Notes under the pieces: generated by a model | Told to the model about the DNA's origin: nothing | What the model saw: only the letters and a program-made list of their open reading frames with translations | Databases searched by the model: none | Shown: positions 43,849 to 55,963 of the stretch, piece after piece | Layout of the letters: each line of letters starts with the position of its first letter | Numbering within the stretch: the stretch's first letter is position 1 | Made by a program: the position numbers and the translations under genes | Origin: Acrocarpospora catenulata | GTDB taxonomy: Bacteria; Actinomycetota; Actinomycetes; Streptosporangiales; Streptosporangiaceae | NCBI RefSeq assembly: GCF_018476525.1 | Contig: NZ_JAHCST010000049.1 | Location: forward strand, 1-64,000 | Length of the DNA stretch: 64,000 nt | Direction: 5' to 3'

Positions 43849-45885
43849 CGCGCTCGTGCTCCCAGAAGGGGACGGAGAGGGCGAGGGTGACGTGCCGGTC
43901 TGGGGCCCGGCGGACGCCATCACGGCCTGGGCGCCGGAAGGCCAGTTGCCGTTGGTGACGGTGACGTTGCCGGAGACGACGTTGCCGCGGTCGCCGTTGC
44001 TCACATTGGTGCTGCCGTTGGTCGACCAGTTGTTGGTGACGGTCCAGTTGCCCATGTTCTCCCCGCCCCAGTAGTTGGCGGTGGCCCAGGTGCCGGTGTT
44101 CGAGAACACGTTGTTGGTGACGGTGTAGTACCGGGACCCCTCGTCGAAGTAGACGCCGAAGTAGCCGTTGGTCCGCAGGCAGTAGTTGTCTCTGATCATC
44201 CCGTTCGGGTTCGCCGACAGGGTGTAGATGCAGCCGCCGTCGTTCATCTGCTGCATGACGTCGTGGACGTAGTTGCCGACGAGCTGGTTGCCGGAGGCGG
44301 TGGTGGGCGTCGAGTACCGCGGCTGGTAGTTGTACAGGCCGCGGCCGGCGTAGTTGTTGTTGCCGCCGGCGTCGTTGGCGCCCCAGCCGTAGCCGATGGA
44401 CATGCCGGTGTACGGCAGGTTGTAGACCTCGTTGTGGGACACGTTGGTGTTGGTGACGTACGTGGTCAGGACCGAGACGATGCCCCGGTAGTCCAGGCCG
44501 AGGTCGTGGATCCGGTTGTTCGTGACGGTGATGTTTCGGTTGACCATCCGCTGGTCACCGGGGTGGTGTGCGTCGGCGCGCACGCCGCCGACCACGATGC
44601 CGCCGGCCGAGCTGCGGGCGATCTCGGACCTGGTGATCGTGATGTCGCCGGCGCCCAGGCCGACACCGCTGGCGTGCGCGTTGGCATCGTTGCCGATGCC
44701 CACGGCCGTCTGACCCAGGTTGACGAACTGGGAGTCGGTGAAGGTGATGTTGCCGGCGGCGGAGACCTGCACCGCGGCGGGCATCTGGGACCAGTTCGGC
44801 CGGGCGGCCTCGAACTGGGTGCAGCCGTTCTGGCAGGAGGTCAGCCGGTCGGCGGGCCAGTTCCAGTTGCCCGCGATGTAGGCGCCGGTCTGCTGGTCCG
44901 CATAGCCCTGGTTGCTGCTGGGCCCGAGCCAGGTCGTGCCGGTGAAGGTGATCCCGCTGAACGTGATGTGGTGCGCGGGCGCGTCGTAGGTGCCCCCGAT
45001 GTTCACCAGGGACTGCAGCACGGGCAGCTCCACGCTGACGTTGCTCATGTTCTGCCCGTTCGCCGGGATGTAGTACAGGACGCCGGTCCCGGGGTTGATG
45101 TACCACTCACCCGGCGCGTCCAGGAACTCGTACGCGTTCGCCAGGTACAGCGGGCCCGCCCGGTGCGGCTGGGTGAAGGTGTCGTAGCCGAAGGTGTTGT
45201 TGTTCCAGCCGGGCTGCTGCATCGTGATGAAGTTGCCGCTGATGCTCTGCACCGTCACGTACCGGTCGGTGAAGGAGTTCACGCTCTCCATCTCGACCCG
45301 GTTCTGGTTGGCCAGGTTGTTCAGGTAGCTCAGGGCACTGTTGCTGAACCGCATACCGGTGCTGGTCGCGGTGAAGTCGGCCCGGTTCACCTGGGTGCGG
45401 GCGCGCGTGGCGACGGCGCCGTTGACGTACAGCTGCCGGGTGTCGATCCCGGTGCCGACGTTGGCGCGCCAGATGTTCTTCGCGGAGTCGGCCACTGACC
45501 ATCCGGTTACCGCCCGGGCTCCGCTGATGGCGGGACGCGCACCCGCCGCGGCCTGCCATTTGACGGTGTAGCCGTTGTTTCCTGAGTCGGCGGCGGTCAG
45601 CCGGAGCGGCGCGGCGAGCCGGTAAACTCCGTCGGCCAGTTCCACGACGATGTCGCCGGACATGGCGCCGTTCAGCGATCGCACCGCCGTCTGTGCCGCG
45701 GACACCGAGCACGGCTGGGCGGAGGTGCAGGCGGTGCCGGTGCCGGAGGGTGACGCGTACAGGGTCGTGGTGGCCGCGAGGGCCGAGGTGGCCGGGGCGA
45801 CGAGGGCGAACGCCGCGGCCAGCGCCGCGGCGACGATGCCGGTCAGGACCGGTCTCAACGCCGTGATGGGCGAAGATGACTGCAC
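43474..45885 (-). CDS. Secreted right-handed beta-helix glycan-active protein with ricin-type lectin
   Basis: 803 residues from GTG 45885 behind AAGGAA. Signal peptide ends VAPATSALAATTT. The body is a parallel beta-helix (TLYASPSGTGTACTSAQPCS; GRGLYNYQPRYSTPTTASGN; DNYCLRTNGYFGVYFDEGSR), similar to beta-helix glycosidase or lyase families such as GH141, though I cannot assign one with certainty. A linker SPSPSPSPSGSTSALRG joins it to the RICIN module (680-803). It probably acts on a branched plant polysaccharide. Confidence 0.8.
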   Translation of the reverse strand: MQSSSPITALRPVLTGIVAAALAAAFALVAPATSALAATTTLYASPSGTGTACTSAQPCSVSAAQTAVRSLNGAMSGDIVVELADGVYRLAAPLRLTAADSGNNGYTVKWQAAAGARPAISGARAVTGWSVADSAKNIWRANVGTGIDTRQLYVNGAVATRARTQVNRADFTATSTGMRFSNSALSYLNNLANQNRVEMESVNSFTDRYVTVQSISGNFITMQQPGWNNNTFGYDTFTQPHRAGPLYLANAYEFLDAPGEWYINPGTGVLYYIPANGQNMSNVSVELPVLQSLVNIGGTYDAPAHHITFSGITFTGTTWLGPSSNQGYADQQTGAYIAGNWNWPADRLTSCQNGCTQFEAARPNWSQMPAAVQVSAAGNITFTDSQFVNLGQTAVGIGNDANAHASGVGLGAGDITITRSEIARSSAGGIVVGGVRADAHHPGDQRMVNRNITVTNNRIHDLGLDYRGIVSVLTTYVTNTNVSHNEVYNLPYTGMSIGYGWGANDAGGNNNYAGRGLYNYQPRYSTPTTASGNQLVGNYVHDVMQQMNDGGCIYTLSANPNGMIRDNYCLRTNGYFGVYFDEGSRYYTVTNNVFSNTGTWATANYWGGENMGNWTVTNNWSTNGSTNVSNGDRGNVVSGNVTVTNGNWPSGAQAVMASAGPQTGTSPSPSPSPSGSTSALRGVGSNRCLDVNGASQANGAQAQIWDCNGQNNQQWTSTSSSELRVYGNKCLDVNGGGTADGTAVIIWDCNGQNNQKWRFNSDGSITAVGANKCLDVSGNGTANGTKVQIWTCHGGTNQKWTRA

Positions 45886-46243
45886 GGTGGGTTCCTTCGG
45901 GGTAGGGGTGTGGCAGGTCACGCTCTCCTCACACCCCGCCCATGTGATCCCAGCCACGGAGCCGGGAGGAGCGCCTTCGGGACCTCGCTACCAATTACGT
46001 TCGGAACACTGATGTCCGTCAAGACCTTAAGCACGCTTATTTCACCAGGCTCACACTGAGACTCTGGTCGTAGTTAACCGCTTTGCTCTGTTGACCAGTG
46101 GTGACGTTCACAACCGTGCCCGCCCGCATGACCATCACCGTATGAACCGTTCAGATGTGTCGTACTGATCAGAGGTCGTCGGCCTTCAGGAAAGACAACC
46201 GCGATCAGTCATACTCTTGCAGGGAAGGCGAGGAGGAAGCACG
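45886..46243. promoter_or_regulatory. Divergent intergenic region with small inverted repeats
   Basis: 358 bases between the beta-helix gene and a GntR gene, no supported gene. TAAGCACGCTTA at 46028-46039 is an inverted repeat nearly identical to the perfect palindrome TAAGCATGCTTA at 62452. CTGGTC and GACCAG flank the segment at about 46063-46098. CTGATCAG lies near 46167. One of these may be the operator of the GntR protein. Confidence 0.45.
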
Positions 46244-46981
46244 GTGACCGACACCCCGCGTGAGAGCGGATACCGGCCGGGCTACGAGGTGGCCGCGGAG
46301 CAGCTACTGGAGTTGATCGTCCGGCTGCGTCTGCGCCCGGGCGACCGCATGCCGACCGAGAACGAGCTGGCCCAGCAGTTGGGCACCAGCCGCACCGTCG
46401 TACGTGAGGCGGTGAAGATACTCTCCGCGCTCGGCCGGGTGCGCGCCCAGAAGGGCCGCGGGCTGTATGTCGCCGACGACGAGGGGATGCTCGGTTCTGG
46501 GCGCCGGGCCTCCTTCTTCCTTCCGACTGACCTGGACCACGTCTACATGCTGTTCGAGTTCCGCCGGGCACAGGAGATGGAGACCAGCCGGCTGGCCGCC
46601 CGCCGTGCCACCCCCACCGAGCTGAGGGCGATCGAGGAGGCGGCCCGCGTGTGCCGCCATGGCTTCGAGACCGGACGCGAGGAGCTGTTCAACGAGGGCG
46701 ACGACACCTTCCACACCGCCATCGCCACAGCCTCGCACAACATGTTCCTCGAGATCGCCGTGCGGGAGGCCAGGCGGCTGCAGGCGCAGTCGAGCCTCAT
46801 CGGGCTGCGGGGCTCGGTGGGCGGGCACGCCGCCAAGGCCGTCGAGGAGCACGAGGCCATCTACCAGGCCATCCGCGCCGGCGACCCCGAAGCGGCCGCC
46901 CAGGCCGCCGCCACGCACATCGACAACACTCTCGACGACTACCGCAGGGAGATCCAGCAGCGTCTCTTCTCCTCCCAGTGA
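46244..46981 (+). CDS. GntR-family (FadR/FCD) regulator
   Basis: 245 residues from GTG 46244 with GAGGAGG. Winged helix (RPGDRMPTENELAQQLGTSR, TVVREAVKILSALGRVRAQK) and an all-helical FCD effector domain with metal-binding His residues (DDTFHTAIATASHN, VEEHEAIYQAIRAGDPEAAA). FCD regulators sense sugar acids or other carboxylates. Surrounded by lectin-enzyme genes; control of the divergent beta-helix gene or of the GH54 gene is likely but unproven. Confidence 0.87.
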   Translation: MTDTPRESGYRPGYEVAAEQLLELIVRLRLRPGDRMPTENELAQQLGTSRTVVREAVKILSALGRVRAQKGRGLYVADDEGMLGSGRRASFFLPTDLDHVYMLFEFRRAQEMETSRLAARRATPTELRAIEEAARVCRHGFETGREELFNEGDDTFHTAIATASHNMFLEIAVREARRLQAQSSLIGLRGSVGGHAAKAVEEHEAIYQAIRAGDPEAAAQAAATHIDNTLDDYRREIQQRLFSSQ

Positions 46982-49959
<2,978 letters not shown>

Positions 49960-49960
49960 G

Positions 49961-50788
49961 TCAGCCTTTCGTGGCACCGGCGGTGACGCCGTCGGCGATC
50001 TGGCGCTGGAGGAACAGATAGATCATCAGCACGGGTACCGCGGCGATCAGGACTCCCGAGGCGAAGGTGGGGATGTCGTCGGAGTACTGTCCGCGCAGCG
50101 AGTTGACCCCGATCATGAGGGTGCGATGCTCGGGCGACGGCATCATCAGCAGCGAGATGAGCACGTCGTTCCAGCAGAACAGGGTGTCCAGAATGCCGAC
50201 CGACAGCAGCGCGGGAACGCCCAGCGGGAGCATGATCCGCCGGTACACGCCGTACACCGTGTTCCCGTCGATCCTGGCGGCGTCGACGATCTCCGCAGGA
50301 ATGGTCCGGTAGTGGCTGGTCATCAGGAACACGGTGAAGGGGAGGAACTGTGCGACGTAGGCCAGGATCAGTCCCGGGTAGGTGTCGACGAGCCCGCTGT
50401 CGGCCATCACCCTGGTGAGCGGCACCATGATCACCTGGAACGGGACGAACAGCCCCGCGAGGCAGCCCAGGAAGATCATGGAAGAACCGCGGAACCGCAG
50501 CTGGCTCAGCGCGAAGCCCGCCATCGACCCCAGCAGGAGCAGCAGGGCCACCGCGCATGTCACGACGATGAAGGAGTTGGCGAAGTACCGGGCCATCCCG
50601 GCGCCGGCCCACGCTTCGGCGAGGTTGTCCCAGCGCGGCGAGCCCGCCCAGGAGAACCGGTGGAGGATGTAGTCGCGCCGGGTCTTCATCGCGACGTTGG
50701 CGGTGAACACCAGAGGATAGATCGTCGCCAGCGCCAGAACGGCCATCGGAACGGCGGCCACCCACCTGGCCAGACGCCTGCCGGGCAT
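49961..50788 (-). CDS. Sugar ABC transporter permease (MalG type)
   Basis: 275 residues. First helix AVPMAVLALATIYPLVFTAN; EAA region IVDAARIDGNTVYGVYRRIM; ends RQIADGVTAGATKG. Start overlaps the upstream permease stop as TGATG, and the enolase-family gene starts just after its stop. Confidence 0.9.
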   Translation of the reverse strand: MPGRRLARWVAAVPMAVLALATIYPLVFTANVAMKTRRDYILHRFSWAGSPRWDNLAEAWAGAGMARYFANSFIVVTCAVALLLLLGSMAGFALSQLRFRGSSMIFLGCLAGLFVPFQVIMVPLTRVMADSGLVDTYPGLILAYVAQFLPFTVFLMTSHYRTIPAEIVDAARIDGNTVYGVYRRIMLPLGVPALLSVGILDTLFCWNDVLISLLMMPSPEHRTLMIGVNSLRGQYSDDIPTFASGVLIAAVPVLMIYLFLQRQIADGVTAGATKG

Positions 50789-51708
50789 CAGTCCCGCCTC
50801 CCCGCGCGGCGGAGCAGGGTGATCTGCAGGATCCCCACCACGAGCATCACGACGAAGAGGACCGTCGAGGCGGCCGAGGCGAGCGCCGGCCGGTTCAGCT
50901 GTCCCTGTTGGTGCCAGATGTAGTACTCCGGCAGGTAGGTCGACCCCTCCGGGCCACCGCCGGTCATGACGAAGAGCAGGCCGAACATGGACGTCAGCAT
51001 CCCGATCATCGTGGTCACGAAGACGAACTGAATGGTACGTGTCAGGCTCGGGATGATCACGTGCCAGATGATCTGGGGGAGTGACGCGCCGTCCACGCGG
51101 GCGGCGTCCAGCAGCGAGGTGTCCATGGTGCTGAATCCGGCGAGGAACACCACCAGGGCCATGCCGAACGTCGCCCAGATGTGCACGCCGACGACCGTGA
51201 ACATGGCGATGCCGGGATCGCCGAGCCAGTCGACCGGGCCGGCGCCGATCGCCCTGAGTAGGGCGTTCAGCGGGCCGTCGAACCCGAGCATGAGGTTGAA
51301 GATCGCGCCGACGATCACCGGTGAGAGCACGGCCGGGAAGAAGTAGACGCTGCGGTAGACGCGGTGACCCGGCACGCGCAGATAGATGAAGGTCGCGAGC
51401 AGGCCCGGAATCGCCACCGCCACGGGTAGCAGCAGCACCAGCAGCCCGACGTTCCGCAGCGAGGTGCGGAACAACGGATCGTCGGCCAGTTCCAGGTAGT
51501 TGTTCAGGCCGACCGGGGTCCCGTTGAGCTCGCCGTCGCCCGTGAAGGAGAAGTTGATCCCAAGGACGAGCGGCCACAGCCGCAGCACCACGATGATCAG
51601 TACGGCCGGGACCACCAGGACGTAGGGGGCCAGGCGTTCGGCGCGCGCGCCACGGGAGGTCGGCCGGGTAGCCGTGTCAGCCTTCCTGCGGCGCCCCCGC
51701 TGTTTCAT
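50788..51708 (-). CDS. Sugar ABC transporter permease (MalF type)
   Basis: 306 residues from ATG 51708; GTG 51774 would add 22 residues and cannot be excluded. Helices start APYVLVVPAVLIIVVLRLWP; EAA motif LLDAARVDGASLPQIIWHVI. Coupled to the next permease. Confidence 0.88.
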   Translation of the reverse strand: MKQRGRRRKADTATRPTSRGARAERLAPYVLVVPAVLIIVVLRLWPLVLGINFSFTGDGELNGTPVGLNNYLELADDPLFRTSLRNVGLLVLLLPVAVAIPGLLATFIYLRVPGHRVYRSVYFFPAVLSPVIVGAIFNLMLGFDGPLNALLRAIGAGPVDWLGDPGIAMFTVVGVHIWATFGMALVVFLAGFSTMDTSLLDAARVDGASLPQIIWHVIIPSLTRTIQFVFVTTMIGMLTSMFGLLFVMTGGGPEGSTYLPEYYIWHQQGQLNRPALASAASTVLFVVMLVVGILQITLLRRAGRRD

Positions 51709-51778
51709 CGTCGATCCGTGGGCCCGCCCGGAGCCGGTCGGGCGGACCAACGGCGACGAATTTCCGATCGGCACGCGA

Positions 51779-53056
51779 TCAGCGCGCCCGGTCGGCGGCG
51801 GCCAGCTGCTCCACAGCCTTGTCCACGGTGGTCGACCCGCTCAGGAGTTGCTGGGAGAGCCTGCCCATCAGGTCCAGGGTCTTGGAGGACAGCGCGACGT
51901 GCAGGGCGGGCTTGCCGGTCTTGATCTCGGGCACGATCGCGGCGACGGCCGGACCGGCCTGCGACACGTCGATCGTCGTGTCGGAGGCGATCGCGCCGGC
52001 CTTGGCGTAGAACGCGGTCAGGGCGTCCGTAGAGGTCAGGGATCGCACCAGGTCGGCGGCCAGCTTCGGGTCCTGCGTCCACTTCGCGACCGCGTAGCCG
52101 ATACCGCCGTCGTACGGGAGGCTCGGGGCGGCCCCCTCGGTGACGACCGGGGCCGGCATGACGCCGATCTTGTCGGGCGGCAGGAACTCGCCGAAGTCCT
52201 TCCAGTGCCCGATGTCCGACATCAGCCCGATGATGTGGGCGGCCTTGCCGGTCTCGAAAACCGCGAAGATGTCGGTGAACATCGCGGTGGAGTTGGCGCC
52301 GTCGTTGTTCAGCCCCTTGTCGTTGGCGTCCTTCCACAGCTCGAAGATCCGCCGCACGTGGGGGGAGTTCCAGTCGCGCTTGCCCGCGATCCAGTCGTCG
52401 TACTCCTGGGGGGTCAGGATGCCGGATCCCAGGCCCGACATGAAGAACTGGATGCCGATGCCTTCCTTGTTGCCGAGCGCGAAGCAGGTGGCCCCGGTCG
52501 CCTTCTTGATGGCGGCGCAGCCGCTGACGAACTCGTCCCAGGTCTTCGGCGGGTTCGCCGGGTCGAGACCGGCCTTCTCGTAGAGCGTCTTGTTGTAGTA
52601 GATCGGGTGCCCCTGCAGGGTCACCGGCGCGGCGTAGATCTTGCCGTCCTTGGTGAACGCGTCCCAGCCCGCCAGCCGGCTCCTGTCCTCGGCCACGTAC
52701 TCCTCCAGCGGGAGGAGCGCGTCGACCCGGTCGCGGATCTGCCCGCCGCCGTTGAAGAGCATGACGTCGGGCCCCTTGCTGGACTGGATCGCCGTGCCGA
52801 GCAGCGTGTAGTACTGGTCGAACGGCTGGGCGACGAACTCGACGGTGACATCGGGATGCCGCTTGGCGAAGTCGGCCTTCGCCTTCTCGATGTACTCGGC
52901 GGCGGCCGGTTCACCGGACTTCCAGTCCCAGACCACGAGTTTCTGCTGCTTCTGCGGCGAGTCTCCGGACGGGGACTCCGTCCGTGCCGCGCTTCCGCAG
53001 CCGGCCAAAACCAGTCCCGCGGCCACCAAGGCCGACCACAACGCTCGCTGCTTCAT
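51779..53056 (-). CDS. Sugar ABC transporter substrate-binding lipoprotein
   Basis: 425 residues. Lipobox AAGLVLAGCGSAA. Type 1 extracellular sugar-binding fold: QKLVVWDWKSGEPAAAEYIE, TVEFVAQPFDQYYTLLGTAI, KTWDEFVSGCAAIKKATGAT. First gene of the GntR-adjacent importer and enolase operon. The divergent GntR start is 140 bases away, with an inverted repeat between. Confidence 0.88.
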   Translation of the reverse strand: MKQRALWSALVAAGLVLAGCGSAARTESPSGDSPQKQQKLVVWDWKSGEPAAAEYIEKAKADFAKRHPDVTVEFVAQPFDQYYTLLGTAIQSSKGPDVMLFNGGGQIRDRVDALLPLEEYVAEDRSRLAGWDAFTKDGKIYAAPVTLQGHPIYYNKTLYEKAGLDPANPPKTWDEFVSGCAAIKKATGATCFALGNKEGIGIQFFMSGLGSGILTPQEYDDWIAGKRDWNSPHVRRIFELWKDANDKGLNNDGANSTAMFTDIFAVFETGKAAHIIGLMSDIGHWKDFGEFLPPDKIGVMPAPVVTEGAAPSLPYDGGIGYAVAKWTQDPKLAADLVRSLTSTDALTAFYAKAGAIASDTTIDVSQAGPAVAAIVPEIKTGKPALHVALSSKTLDLMGRLSQQLLSGSTTVDKAVEQLAAADRAR

Positions 53057-53121
53057 AGCTGCTCACTCTCCGAGAGCGGCCGATGGACCCGGCCATCTTG
53101 TGCGGCGAAACGTAACTCGTA

Positions 53122-53136
53122 TGACGTCTCACGTCA
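53122..53136. promoter_or_regulatory. Operator-like inverted repeat TGACGT-CTC-ACGTCA
   Basis: Perfect six-base arms around CTC, in the 140-base gap between the importer binding protein and the GntR gene. A second TGACGTATAC-type sequence follows at 53145. Probable binding site of the GntR protein on a shared promoter region. Confidence 0.55.
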
Positions 53137-53196
53137 ATAGCGGGTGACGTATACTGACGCGGTGGCGCTGCCCTAGCCAGGCCACCGGAGGGGGAT

Positions 53197-53967
53197 ATGG
53201 CGGCATCGCAGGAAACGGCCGGCGGTATCCCGGAACCACCGGCCTGGGTACGACGCCCGGCCAATCTCGCCCGAGCGATGACGGCCGAGCTGGTGGAGCG
53301 CATCGTTCGCGGCGTGCACCCGCCCGGAACGCCGCTGCCTCCCGAGCCCGCGCTGTGCGAAGCCTTCTCCGTGAGCCGCACCGTCGTCCGGGAAGCCGTG
53401 AAAATCCTGCAGGAAAAGGGGCTGGTTCAGGTCCGCCAGGGCGCCGGCACCATGGTGACCCCTCCGGCGATGTGGGACATGCTCGACGAGCTCGTTCTCG
53501 CCGCGACCATCGCCGAGGACGAGAGCCTGGCGATTCTCGACGACCTCGTCGTCACACGGCGGGTGCTTGAGTCCGACATGGCGAACGTCGCCGCCCGCGT
53601 GGCCGGGCCGGACACCGTGCAGCGACTGCGCGAGCTGGTGGACCAGATGGACGAGCTCGTGGACGACCACGTCACGTATGCCGACTTCGACCGGGCCTTC
53701 CACGACACGATCATGCAGGCGTCGGGGAACCGCATCGCCCGTGGCGTCGTACGGTCGCTGGAGAGCCAGGTCATCAACACCGCCCGGTACATGGGCCGGA
53801 CCGAGCGGGCCCTGTGCGTGGCGTCCAACCTCGGCCACCGCCGCATCTACGAACGCGTCGCCGCCCACGATCCTGACGGCGCCGCCGAGGCGATGTTCAA
53901 CCACATCACCGAGGCCTGGCTGGTCCGCCGCAGCGGACCGGCCGATCCCGTCCGGCTGCAGCGTTAG
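53197..53967 (+). CDS. GntR-family (FadR/FCD) regulator of the divergent importer operon
   Basis: 256 residues from ATG 53197 with GGAGGGGG. Winged helix (GTPLPPEPALCEAFSVSRTV, VREAVKILQEKGLVQVRQGA) and FCD domain (DFDRAFHDTIMQASGNRIAR, HRRIYERVAAHDPDGAAEAM) with His and Asp metal ligands. Its position suggests it senses a sugar acid related to the enolase-family substrate. Confidence 0.88.
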   Translation: MAASQETAGGIPEPPAWVRRPANLARAMTAELVERIVRGVHPPGTPLPPEPALCEAFSVSRTVVREAVKILQEKGLVQVRQGAGTMVTPPAMWDMLDELVLAATIAEDESLAILDDLVVTRRVLESDMANVAARVAGPDTVQRLRELVDQMDELVDDHVTYADFDRAFHDTIMQASGNRIARGVVRSLESQVINTARYMGRTERALCVASNLGHRRIYERVAAHDPDGAAEAMFNHITEAWLVRRSGPADPVRLQR

Positions 53968-55840
<1,873 letters not shown>

Positions 55841-55963
55841 GGCGTATCAGCGGCCGATGAGGTCACCAGAGACGGCACCCCTCTGGACAGAACGCGCACT
55901 GGCAACAGCGCGGCGGCGCGCGCCTTGCCCTGACTGAAGTTCATATGTCAGGAAGGAACACTC

